Shown here: in pieces, positions 20,283 through 28,962 of the stretch
Numbering within the stretch: the first letter of the stretch is position 1
Layout: the number at the start of each line of letters is the position of its first letter
Assembly (NCBI GenBank): GCA_016191465.1
Contig: JACPOP010000016.1
Location: 62,001-126,000 of the forward strand
Direction: 5' to 3'
From: Chloroflexota bacterium
Lineage (GTDB): Bacteria; Chloroflexota; UBA6077; CF-72
DNA length: 64,000 bases
Notes under the pieces: generated by a model
The model's database searches: none
What the model saw: only the letters and a program-made list of their open reading frames with translations
Told to the model about the DNA's origin: nothing
Translations under genes and position numbers: made by a program

Positions 20283-21074
20283 CTACAAGGTGGAGCCGAC
20301 GGAGGCGCCGCCATCCACGAACAACACCTGGCCGGTGATGAAGGAGGCGTCGTCGCTGACCAGGAAGGCGTGGGCCGCGGCAATCTCGCCGGGTTGCGCG
20401 AACCGTTTGAGTGGGATCCCGGCCATCAGCTTCTCCTTGATCTCGGCCGGGATGCCCGCCGTCATGCGGGTCTCGGTACCGCCTGGTGCCACGCAGTTGA
20501 CGCGAATGCCGTAGCGGCTCCACTCGAGGGCGAGCGTCCTGGTGAGCCCGATCACGCCGGCCTTGCTGGCCGCGTAATTCGCCTGGCCGACGTTGCCGAG
20601 CGCGGCGATCGACGCCGTGTTGACGATGCGGCCGTCGTTGTGCTCGCGCATGACCGGCTGCACCGCCTGGGCGCACAGAAAGGTGGCCTTCAGGTTCACC
20701 GTCAGCACCGCGTCCCACTGTTCCTCGGTTAGCCTGGCGGCCAGGCCGTCGCGGTTGATCCCCGCGTTATTGATGAGGATGTCGATCCGCCCCCCGAATC
20801 GCTCGCGGGCCTGCCGGACCAGGTCCGTGATCGTGGCGGTGCTCGTCACGTCGCCCACCAGCGCCAGCGCCTGGCCCCCAGCGGCTCCGATGGCGGCCAC
20901 GGTCGTCTGGACGCCCTCTTCCTGGAGGTCGACCACGCCCACCGCGGCTCCCTCGCTGGCCAGCCGGTGCGCCGTAGCCGCGCCGATCCCGCCGCCGGCG
21001 CCGGTCACCAGCGCTACCTTGCCTACCAGGCGCCGGACCACCGCCTCCGCCCCGCCGTCGGCCTGGGCGTTCAT
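20283..21074 (-). CDS. SDR family oxidoreductase (3-oxoacyl-ACP reductase-like)
   Basis: VALVTGAGGGIGAATAHRLASEGAAV, ILINNAGINRDG, NYAASKAGVIGLTRTLALEW, FITGQVLFVDGG. Confidence 0.95.
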   Translation of the reverse strand: MNAQADGGAEAVVRRLVGKVALVTGAGGGIGAATAHRLASEGAAVGVVDLQEEGVQTTVAAIGAAGGQALALVGDVTSTATITDLVRQARERFGGRIDILINNAGINRDGLAARLTEEQWDAVLTVNLKATFLCAQAVQPVMREHNDGRIVNTASIAALGNVGQANYAASKAGVIGLTRTLALEWSRYGIRVNCVAPGGTETRMTAGIPAEIKEKLMAGIPLKRFAQPGEIAAAHAFLVSDDASFITGQVLFVDGGASVGSTL

Positions 21075-21586
21075 CGTCCCGCTCCCGTGGCAGTCGCCGT
21101 TGCTTCCAGGTGGTCGGCGCCAGGCCGGCGGCGCAGCATGATCACCTGCTGCGCCTGGATAACCGGTTCCCCACGCTGGTTGAGCACCGTGGTCTTCAGC
21201 GTGACGACGCCGCGGTCGGGCTTGCTGGTCTCCTTCTTCTCGGTGACTTCGAGCTTGGTCTGGACGGTGTCCCCGAATTTCACCGCGCCCACGAACTTCA
21301 GCGTGAGCTCGAGGAGAGCGATCGTCGTGCCAAGCACCCAACCCGCCTGGTTGACCTGTCCGGTCATGACCGATGCCACGAGCATGCCGTGGGCGACCCG
21401 GCCACCGAATGGCGTGGATTCGCCAAAGACCTGGTCCGTGTGGAGCGGGTTGAAGTCCCCCGACACACCCGCAAAGGCGGCTACGTCGGCCTCGGTGATC
21501 GTCCGGCGTCCGGTGACCAGCACCTCGCCGAGGGTAAAGTCTTCGAAATAGCGGCCCCGCGGTGAATCCGACACGCTGCGTTCCAT
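21071..21586 (-). CDS. MaoC family dehydratase
   Basis: GRYFEDFTLGEVLVTGRRTITEADVAAFAGVSGDFNPLHTDQVFGESTPFGGRVAHGMLVASV; ATGA overlap with SDR. Confidence 0.95.
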   Translation of the reverse strand: MERSVSDSPRGRYFEDFTLGEVLVTGRRTITEADVAAFAGVSGDFNPLHTDQVFGESTPFGGRVAHGMLVASVMTGQVNQAGWVLGTTIALLELTLKFVGAVKFGDTVQTKLEVTEKKETSKPDRGVVTLKTTVLNQRGEPVIQAQQVIMLRRRPGADHLEATATATGAGR

Positions 21587-21622
21587 TCCTTTGTTCGAGC
21601 AAACAGATGGCCGAGCACGGCA

Positions 21623-21644
21623 CTCGATCTATCGACCGATCGAG
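21623..21644. promoter_or_regulatory. Putative TetR-type operator, site 4 (upstream of maoC-SDR-ligase-thiolase-tetR run)
   Basis: CTCGATCTATCGACCGATCGAG, ~37 bp upstream of MaoC start. Confidence 0.65.
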
Positions 21645-21697
21645 AGCACGAGTATACGCACCCGAGGGGCGGGCATTCACCCCGCGAAGCCGCACCG

Positions 21698-21890
21698 TCA
21701 GGTGGTGATGCCGCCCTCGGGCAGCGCGTGTTCCGCCCTGATCGCCTCGAGGGCTTCGAGGTCGAGCAGGTCCTTCGGACGGCCCGCGGTCCGCTTCATC
21801 TCGACGAGGTCCGGCACCCCTCCTCCGACAGGAGGCGCAGGATTACTTCGGGGTCGAACTCGCCGGTCGTAGTCGTGCGATCCGGCGCGC
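21698..21890 (-). pseudogene. Internally deleted nucleotidyltransferase-like gene remnant
   Basis: N-term TTGEFDPEVILRLLSEEG in one frame; C-term DLVEMKRTAGRPKDLLDLEALEAIR in another; resembles DUF6036/MNT-like nucleotidyltransferase termini. Confidence 0.55.
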
Positions 21891-22025
21891 GGCCCGCAGC
21901 CGGCGCGCGAAGCGGGAGAGGGTGACACCCTGGCGAAACCGCTCGGCCGGCGTCCGCTGGAGCGCCGCTCGGATGAGCGTCAGGTCCACGCTGCCCTTCG
22001 GCGGCTCCGGGACCGAGGATTCCAT
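21843..22025 (-). CDS. Small conserved-looking protein, possible partner of the nucleotidyltransferase remnant
   Basis: MESSVPEPPKGSVDLTLIRAALQRTPAERFRQGVTLSRFARRLRAARRIA..., overlapping upstream position relative to the remnant. Confidence 0.4.
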   Translation of the reverse strand: MESSVPEPPKGSVDLTLIRAALQRTPAERFRQGVTLSRFARRLRAARRIARLRPASSTPK

Positions 22026-22129
22026 CGAGCACAGGATACGCCAGCGGCGCCGCGATAGCGGGCTCACCGAGCGCGGAGCGCTTCCCACGGTATGATGGGG
22101 TCAACGCCCTGTCATACACTCCTCGCTCG

Positions 22130-23473
22130 GTGGCAGGTCGAACGATCGATCGAGACTCCGAGCGGGATTGGCAGGGGCGCCGCAGCGCCAAGGCGCTTGC
22201 GTGCACCAGGGCGTTTTCCGCGCACCAGCGGGCCTGGTTTGGCGAGCTGCAGGCGCGGGCTCGGCTGGGTGACCCGATCGCGCTGGTCAACGCCGACGTG
22301 CCGCACGAGATCTTCCGGGCCATGGACATCCCCTACGTAGTCAACCAGTGGTGGGCTTCGGTAGTTTCGGCCAAACAGAAGTCTGCGCAGTACCTGGGCT
22401 CCTTGCGGGAGCGGGGCTACCCCGACGACTCGGAGCAGTACAACGCCCTGGCCCTCGCCTCGGCCTTCGATCGCGACCCCGAGCAGGCGCCCTGGGGCGG
22501 TCTGCCGCTCCCGACTATCGTCGTCGCCGAAGCGTACGGCGATGCCATGCCGAAGGTATTCGAGCTGTGGGCTCTGGAGCACGGCGCCGCGTTCTACCCC
22601 CTCGAGAAGACCGTGCTGACGGAGGACCCAGACCCGCGCTGGTGGGAGCGTGTCCAGGATGATTGGGAGGCGCTCATTGGAAGCGAGCGCATCGACCTGC
22701 TGGTCGACGAGCTGAAGGGGCTGATCCGATTTCTGGAGCAGACGACGGGACGGATCTTCGACGAAACCCGTTTTCGCCGCGTGATGCTGCTCGCCAACGA
22801 GCAGGCCGCCTTCAACGCCGCCGCGCGGGATCTGGTAGCCCGGACCACCCCGGCGCCGATCAGCATCACGGACAGCATCCCGGCGGTGATGCTCCCGCAG
22901 TGGCACCGGGGTACCGAATGGGGACGGGATGCGGCGCGCACCTTCTTCGAGGAAGTCGAGGCGCGGGTCGAGCAGGGTGAAGCGGCCTATCCGGGCGAGC
23001 GCATGCGGCTCATGTGGGTCGGCCGCGGGTTGTGGTTCAATCTTGGCTTTTACCAGTTCTTTCAGGAACGGTTCGGAGCGGTGTTCGTGTGGTCCATGTA
23101 CCTGGCGATCGCCGCCGACGGCTACATTCGACGGGGCGCCGATCCGCTGCGCACGCTGGCTGGACGGTTCGCGGCGTTCACCGAGCAACTGAATGCGCCC
23201 CCCTGGAACGCGGCCTGGTTCGTCAAGGAGGCGCATCACAACCAGATCGACGGTGTTATCCACCTGGCTGGCGGCGCCCAGCGAGGAGCGTACTTCGTGA
23301 CCAGGGCGCTGGAGGAGGCTGGCTTTCCGGTGTTCCAGATCGACGCCGACAACGTCGATGCCAGGAACTGGAACGAAGAGGCGCTCAAAGATAACCTATC
23401 AGCCTTCCTCGAGCACCGCGTCGCGGCCCGTGCATACGCACGCCTCGCGGCCGCCCGACCAGCCGCCACCTGA
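22130..23473 (+). CDS. 2-hydroxyacyl-CoA dehydratase family protein, subunit A-like (HgdB/BcrB-related)
   Basis: LGDPIALVNADVPHEIFRAMDIPYVVNQWW..., TPAPISITDSIPAVMLPQWHRGTEWG, C-terminal DGVIHLAGGAQRGAYFVTRALEEAGFPVFQIDADNVDARNWNEE. Start GTG uncertain. Confidence 0.8.
   Translation: MAGRTIDRDSERDWQGRRSAKALACTRAFSAHQRAWFGELQARARLGDPIALVNADVPHEIFRAMDIPYVVNQWWASVVSAKQKSAQYLGSLRERGYPDDSEQYNALALASAFDRDPEQAPWGGLPLPTIVVAEAYGDAMPKVFELWALEHGAAFYPLEKTVLTEDPDPRWWERVQDDWEALIGSERIDLLVDELKGLIRFLEQTTGRIFDETRFRRVMLLANEQAAFNAAARDLVARTTPAPISITDSIPAVMLPQWHRGTEWGRDAARTFFEEVEARVEQGEAAYPGERMRLMWVGRGLWFNLGFYQFFQERFGAVFVWSMYLAIAADGYIRRGADPLRTLAGRFAAFTEQLNAPPWNAAWFVKEAHHNQIDGVIHLAGGAQRGAYFVTRALEEAGFPVFQIDADNVDARNWNEEALKDNLSAFLEHRVAARAYARLAAARPAAT
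22135..22154. promoter_or_regulatory. Putative TetR-type operator, site 5 (weaker; overlaps predicted start of 2-HAD subunit)
   Basis: AGGTCGAACGATCGATCGAG; right half CGATCGAG as in sites 1, 3 and 4. Confidence 0.4.
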
Positions 23474-23483
23474 AGGGACTGCG

Positions 23484-24299
23484 ATGCCAACCGTTCGCCT
23501 GAGCGATTGTGAGCTCTATTACGAGGAGTACGGTAGCGGTGATCGATGTGTCCTGTCCGCGCACGTGTCCCTCACGCCGGGCGACTCGTACCAGAAGCTC
23601 CTGGCGTCGCAGGCAGGCCTGCACGTCTACGACATCCAGATCCGGGGCTTCGGGCGCTCGACACATGTGATCGAGCCTCCAGTCGGCGGCTGGTACCAGA
23701 CCTGGGCCAACGACGTGGTCCAGTTCGCGCGGGTGATCGGTCTCGGCAGGTTCATCTATACCGGAGTGTCCCACGGCGCGGGGATCGGGTGGTCGCTGGC
23801 CCTGGACCACCCGGAGGTGCTCGAGGCATTCGTCGCCGTTGTCGGCGGCCCGCACGATCGCTCAACGCCCCGCGGTACGGGAATGGGCGTTGGTTCGGGA
23901 GGTGCCCCGGCCCCACCGAGCTTCCATTTCGTGCCCACACATGATCCGGTTCGGCGGCAGCGGCAGGAGGCGATCCGGGCGCATCTCCAGGATCGAGCCA
24001 CGGCAATGGCGCCCGAAGAGCGGGCCATCAATCCCGGAAAGGTGTTCCCGGACCTGGCCTCCAACGAGGAGGTGGCGGCCCGTCTCGCGCAGGTGGCCGT
24101 TCCCACGCTGCTCCTGTACGGCGCCCAGGACGAGATCATCCCCGTCGGAATGGCGCTCCTTGCCGCCCGAGCGATCCCTGGCGCGAAGCTGGTGCTCTAC
24201 CAGGACCAGAGCCACACGATGTCGCGAGAGATCCCCGAGCGGCTGGTCTCGGAAGTCCGCCTGTTCCTCGACGAGCTCGCCACGGCGCAAGCGAGCTAA
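23484..24299 (+). CDS. Alpha/beta fold hydrolase
   Basis: IYTGVSHGAGIGWSLALDHPE nucleophile elbow (GVSHGAG), TLLLYGAQDEIIPVGMALLAARAIPGAKLVLYQDQSHTM. Confidence 0.9.
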   Translation: MPTVRLSDCELYYEEYGSGDRCVLSAHVSLTPGDSYQKLLASQAGLHVYDIQIRGFGRSTHVIEPPVGGWYQTWANDVVQFARVIGLGRFIYTGVSHGAGIGWSLALDHPEVLEAFVAVVGGPHDRSTPRGTGMGVGSGGAPAPPSFHFVPTHDPVRRQRQEAIRAHLQDRATAMAPEERAINPGKVFPDLASNEEVAARLAQVAVPTLLLYGAQDEIIPVGMALLAARAIPGAKLVLYQDQSHTMSREIPERLVSEVRLFLDELATAQAS

Positions 24300-25501
24300 C
24301 CCGTCGCGGCCTCGGCCTGGATCGGGCGCAGTCGCATCAAGAACCCTGCAACGGCGTCCTGCGCGGCGGCCGGTACCGCCGCCCCGTACGGGACGCGGTC
24401 GACCAGCAGCGAGGGGATGCCGTGGCGATCGAGCGCCATCCGCTGGCGCGGGAAGTCCCAGGCGGGCGCCTCGTCGCCGGCCCGTACGAACGCGATGACC
24501 GCCTGCGCCCGGCAGGCAGCAGCCCGGCGTTCCAGGTAGGCCGCGCGCGCGGCGATGGAGGAGCGGCTGGCGGAGGGCGCACGGTACTGGTAGCGGTCGG
24601 CCAGGGCGTCGATGGGGTCGGCGTCCTCGTCCACCAGGTCCTCGTACCAGGGATCGCCCCAGTCGTGGTCCTCTCCGACCACGAGCGCGCCGTGAGCCTC
24701 CACGAGCTGGTACAGCTCCGGCCACTCGTGGGCGCTCCCGGTCAGGAACACCCGCACTCGGTCGGGGTAGCGAGGCAGCGCAGCGCACAGCTCGAGCAAT
24801 GCCCGCAGGAGCGCGGCATGGGCGGTCTTCGGGAGCACCATGCCCGATCCGATCAGACGGAGCGCCTCGACGCCCGTGAGACGCGGCGGGCTGGCCGTCC
24901 GGAGCTCCAACACCCGGCCGAGCAGGCGGCGATGCTCATTGCAGCGGACGATGGTGGCGTGCAGGTCCGCGTCAGTAATCTCACGGTCCGTCCAGCTCTC
25001 GAGAACCTGCCGCAGCTCCCTCGTCCGCGCCCGGTTGTAGAGCGCGGTGGTGCGGTGCGGCAGGTGCAGCAGGTCAAAGAAGTGAAACGGCGGGAGCGTC
25101 ACGCCTGGCTCCACGCGCCGGAGCTCTCGGATGGTGTAGAAGAGCCGCACGAGGCCCTCGGTGTCGTGGGCGATGACCAGGAAATCGAGGAATCCATAGG
25201 TTCCGTCCAGGATGCGCTCAAGCTGCGAGCGCGTGACCGCATCCACTTCACCGCCGATGTAGCGGTCGGCCAGGGGCATGGACGGCATGGGCCGGCCGGA
25301 TACCCGGACGGGCCGGGCGCCCGCGGCGAGGATAAGCTCTTCGGGTATGTCGGCGCCCAGGTAGCCGATCACGGGACCCGTGCCGGGCTCGGCGTTCGGA
25401 TCGAGCGGAACCTGCTCGCGATGTTCGTACGCGCGCCGCAGCTCGGCCATCACCGCGCCGAGCTCCGCGGCCCCGTCGCGCCCTGGCCTGGGACTCATCA
25501 T
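24296..25501 (-). CDS. 2-hydroxyacyl-CoA dehydratase family protein, subunit B-like
   Basis: GPVIGYLGADIPEELILAAGARPVRVSGRP..., LDFLVIAHDTEGLVRLFYTIRELR, FPRQRMALDRHGIPSLLVDRV. Confidence 0.8.
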   Translation of the reverse strand: MMSPRPGRDGAAELGAVMAELRRAYEHREQVPLDPNAEPGTGPVIGYLGADIPEELILAAGARPVRVSGRPMPSMPLADRYIGGEVDAVTRSQLERILDGTYGFLDFLVIAHDTEGLVRLFYTIRELRRVEPGVTLPPFHFFDLLHLPHRTTALYNRARTRELRQVLESWTDREITDADLHATIVRCNEHRRLLGRVLELRTASPPRLTGVEALRLIGSGMVLPKTAHAALLRALLELCAALPRYPDRVRVFLTGSAHEWPELYQLVEAHGALVVGEDHDWGDPWYEDLVDEDADPIDALADRYQYRAPSASRSSIAARAAYLERRAAACRAQAVIAFVRAGDEAPAWDFPRQRMALDRHGIPSLLVDRVPYGAAVPAAAQDAVAGFLMRLRPIQAEAATG

Positions 25502-25502
25502 C

Positions 25503-26632
25503 TCAGGGCGCGTGGACGGCCACGCGATCGCCATCCCAGGCGAAACCTGCCCGCAGGCCAGCGCGGTGGGTAATGTCCGCGAGATAGGCCGCCACCTGCT
25601 CACCGCGCGCGTCGTGGCCCAGCACCTCCGGCTGACTGCGACGATTGATGAAGCACGGCTGGAAACTGGACACAAGCGACCCGTCATCATGCACGTCGAG
25701 CCGGGCGATCAGGGTGTTCCGGGACTCCGGGTGGAACGGGTATTCCGGTGTTTCGGGATCCGGTTCGAACCCATACAGCTGCTTCCGCCGCTTTGCCCAG
25801 GCGGCCCGCTGCGGATCGCTTGTGTCCAGTGAGAGGGCGTGGGTCACGGTTACGAAGTTCCCCAGGCCGTGGAAGATGGCACGTCCCCGATACACCTCCA
25901 CGCCGCGGCAAATGTGGGGGTGGTGCGAGACCACCAGATCCGCGCCGGCGTCGATGGCCGCCCGTCCCACTTGCTTTTCGTACTGCGCCACCGCCGCCGG
26001 GACGTGGCCAATGCCCTTGTGGAACGCGACGAGCAGCACGTCGCAGCGCGGGCGCAGTGCCTCCACCGCGCCCATCATGCGCTCGAGGCTGTCCAGCTCG
26101 GCAAAGGTGTAGATGCTGGGCGGGCCGCCGGGGCTCGCGTGATCGAGCTCATAGTGTGTGAGCACGTGGACGTACGCGCAGCCAGCCTTCCGAACCCCGG
26201 CCCACGAGTCCCTGGGGCCCACACAATTGAAGCTCAGCACCCCGAAACGAACCCCGGCCCGCTCGACAACTGCTGGCTCGAGCGCTTCGGCCAGGTTCAT
26301 GCCGGCCCCGACGGGCGCGACGCCGACCGCACGCAGCCCATCGACGGTGTCACGGATACCGAAGTCTCCCTGGTCGTAAATGTGGTTCCCCGCGAGCGTC
26401 GCGACGCCAAATCCCGCCCGTGCCAGCGCGGCGAGATGGGCCGGATCGGCACCTTCGGCCGGGACATCGCTCGACTGGGTGGTCCCGCGCGAGGTGTGCG
26501 GCACCTCCACGTGGCCGACCGCGAGGTTCGCGGCTCGGAGCGTCTCGGAGGCCAGGGAAAGTACTGGTCGGGGTCGGGCTCGTCCAGGATCAGGTCGCCG
26601 ACGGCCAACACGGTGGCGGTGACTGGACTCAT
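25503..26632 (-). pseudogene. CapA family metallophosphatase, apparently frameshifted near its N-terminus
   Basis: N-term MSPVTATVLAVGDLILDEPDPDQYF in one frame continues as SLASETLRAANLAVGHVEVPHTSRG in the -1 frame at TTTCCC (26555-26560); rest is intact CapA (ATLAGNHIYDQGDFGIRDTVDGLR, VSHHPHICRGVEVYRGRAIFHGLGNFV). Confidence 0.75.
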
Positions 26633-26666
26633 GCGGATTCGCTCGTTTCATCTGGCGCGACGGACA

Positions 26667-27932
26667 TTAGATCGCGCCCTCCGACTGCAGGGCCGCAAGC
26701 CGATCAGCGTCATACCCCAGCAGCTCCTGGTACACATACGTATTGTGTTCGCCCAGCCACGGCGCCGGGCGATCGAACCCGACCTCGGCGTTCGAGAACC
26801 GGATTGGCAGCCCGGCGCCATAGACCTCGTCGATGGCCCCGTAGGTGGGATGCTCCAGTCGGACCACCTCGCCGCGGCGCAGCACGTCCGGGTCCTGTAC
26901 GGCTTCGATAGGCGAGCGGACGGGTGCGCACGGAACGCCCTCCGCCTCGAGCGCGGCCAGGGCCTCGCCACGGGTACGTCCCGCGGTCCAGGGGCGGATC
27001 AGCGCATCGACCTCCACCGTGTGGCGCACCCGCTGGTCGCGCGAACGGAAGCGGGGATCCTCGTTGAGCTCGGGGTGTCCGATCGCGCGGAAGACGCCGG
27101 CCGCGAACGCGTCGGTTGGGGCAGCCAGGGCGATCCAGCCGTCGCTCGTAGAGTAGACGCCGAAGGGCGTCAAACGCGGGAGCGTCGAACCGGTCCGGAG
27201 CGGGACGCCCAATCGATCCAGGACGTCGAAGTGCTCGCCGGCGACGAGGGAGGAGAGGACCCCGAGCATAGAAATGTCCAGGTACTGGCCGACGCCCGTC
27301 TGGCGTGCCTGGTGGACCGCCGAGAGGATCCCGATGACCGCGAAGAGCGGCGCCTGGAGGTCGGCAACGGGCACGCCGACCCGGATGGGCGGGTCACCCG
27401 GCCCTCCGCTGGTCAACATGAGGCCGCTCATCGCCTGGATGATGGCGTCCATGGCCTTGCCGCCGCCGGGCTCGCCATCCTGGCCGAACCCGCTGATCGA
27501 GCAATACACGATGCGCGGGGTCACCGAGGAAGCGAAGCTGTAGCCGACCCCCAACCGCTCGACCGTCCCACGGCTGAAGTTTTCGACCACGATATCCGCG
27601 TCCCGCACAAGGTCGGCGAACACCTCGCGCGCCGCGGGGTGCTTGAGGTTTAGCGTTACCCCGAGCTTGTTGCGCGACCGATTGATGTTCGTGATCGACA
27701 TGTCGTCATCGCGGTCCCGGGCGAGCTTGATGCCTTCCCGCCCCAGATACGGCGCGTTGGTGCGCGAGGTATCTCCAGCGGCAGGGTTCTCGACCTTGAT
27801 AACGCGGGCGCCGAGGCCAGCCAGCAGGAACGTCGCGTAGGGGCCGGCGAGGGCCGTCGTGAGGTCGATAACCGTCAGGTCTTCCAGGGGCTTCCTGAGC
27901 CCATGCGTCGGCGGGGCGGGAACAGTCGTCAA
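26667..27932 (-). CDS. CaiB/BaiF (family III) CoA-transferase
   Basis: PLEDLTVIDLTTALAGPYATFLLAGLGARVIKVENP, NRSRNKLGVTLNLKHPAAREVFADLVRDADIVVENFSRG. Confidence 0.95.
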   Translation of the reverse strand: MTTVPAPPTHGLRKPLEDLTVIDLTTALAGPYATFLLAGLGARVIKVENPAAGDTSRTNAPYLGREGIKLARDRDDDMSITNINRSRNKLGVTLNLKHPAAREVFADLVRDADIVVENFSRGTVERLGVGYSFASSVTPRIVYCSISGFGQDGEPGGGKAMDAIIQAMSGLMLTSGGPGDPPIRVGVPVADLQAPLFAVIGILSAVHQARQTGVGQYLDISMLGVLSSLVAGEHFDVLDRLGVPLRTGSTLPRLTPFGVYSTSDGWIALAAPTDAFAAGVFRAIGHPELNEDPRFRSRDQRVRHTVEVDALIRPWTAGRTRGEALAALEAEGVPCAPVRSPIEAVQDPDVLRRGEVVRLEHPTYGAIDEVYGAGLPIRFSNAEVGFDRPAPWLGEHNTYVYQELLGYDADRLAALQSEGAI

Positions 27933-28002
27933 ACGTGGTGCCTCCTTCGAGCGAAGCGTGCGCGCGACTTGCGATGCTGCTGGTCCTCCGTCCGCCGACT
28001 GT

Positions 28003-28962
28003 CTACCGCAGCCCCACCCGGCGCGGGTCGAGCGCGTCGCGGAGCGCGTCGGAGAGGAAGTTCAGGCCGATCAGGAGCGAGGCCAGGGCCACGCCGGGCC
28101 AGACGCCGTACCACGGGGCCTGGCGCAGGTACTGGCGGCTGTCGTTCAGCATGCCGCCCCAGGATGGTGTCGGCGGCTGGGTGCCAAGGCCGAGGAACGA
28201 GAGCGCGGCTTCGGCCAAGATGGCGAAGCCCATGGCCAGGCTCACCTGAACGAGAAGCGGCGCCACGGTGTTCGGCAGGACGTGGCGCACCATGATGCGT
28301 CCGCTGCCAGCGCCAAGGTTGCGGGCGGCCTCCACGTACTCACGCCGCCGCTCGCCAATCACGAGCGCCCGTGTGAGTCGCGCGAAGTCGGGCATCTGCG
28401 CCAGCGCGATGGCCAACGCCACGTTGAGGATGCCCGGCCCGAGCACCGCCACCACGCCGATCCCCAGGAGGATCGCCGGAAACGCCAGGAGCGCATCGTA
28501 GGCGCGCATCAGCACCGCATCGAGCCACCCACCCAGGAACCCAGCGAGAAGCCCGGAGCCGATCCCGACGGTGGCGCCGAGTGCGACCGCCAGGACGCCC
28601 ACCAGCAGCGAGGCCCGGCTCCCAAAAATGATGCGGCTGAGCAGGTCGCGGCCCAGGTTGTCCGTTCCGAGCAGGAAGGCCCCGGACGGCGGAGCCATCT
28701 CCTTGCCCGGGTTCTGCACGAGCGGGTCGTACGGCGCCAGGAGCGGCGCGGCAATCGCCACCAGCACCAGGGCCAGCAGGATGCCCAGGCCCAGCGTGCC
28801 CTGGGGGTTGCGCAGCACCGAGCTGGCAGCGCGGAGCGCGGGGCGCCGCGGCTGGTGGGCCCGCGAAGCGCGCGGGTGGCTCGCGGCCAGTGGTGCCGCC
28901 GCCGGCCCGCCGATCGAAGCCGCGGCCACCGCGTGCGGTTGAGGCCCGGGAACCGCGTTCAC
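28003..28962 (-). CDS. ABC transporter permease (DppC-like)
   Basis: LLGTDNLGRDLLSRIIFGSRASLLVG, YVEAARNLGAGSGRIMVRHVLPNTVAPLLV; GTG start overlaps upstream stop. Confidence 0.93.
   Translation of the reverse strand: MNAVPGPQPHAVAAASIGGPAAAPLAASHPRASRAHQPRRPALRAASSVLRNPQGTLGLGILLALVLVAIAAPLLAPYDPLVQNPGKEMAPPSGAFLLGTDNLGRDLLSRIIFGSRASLLVGVLAVALGATVGIGSGLLAGFLGGWLDAVLMRAYDALLAFPAILLGIGVVAVLGPGILNVALAIALAQMPDFARLTRALVIGERRREYVEAARNLGAGSGRIMVRHVLPNTVAPLLVQVSLAMGFAILAEAALSFLGLGTQPPTPSWGGMLNDSRQYLRQAPWYGVWPGVALASLLIGLNFLSDALRDALDPRRVGLR

Noticed and set aside
25839-27653. 604-aa plus-strand ORF
   Set aside because: Lies opposite clear CapA and CaiB genes; Arg/Gly/His-rich antisense translation typical of high-GC DNA.
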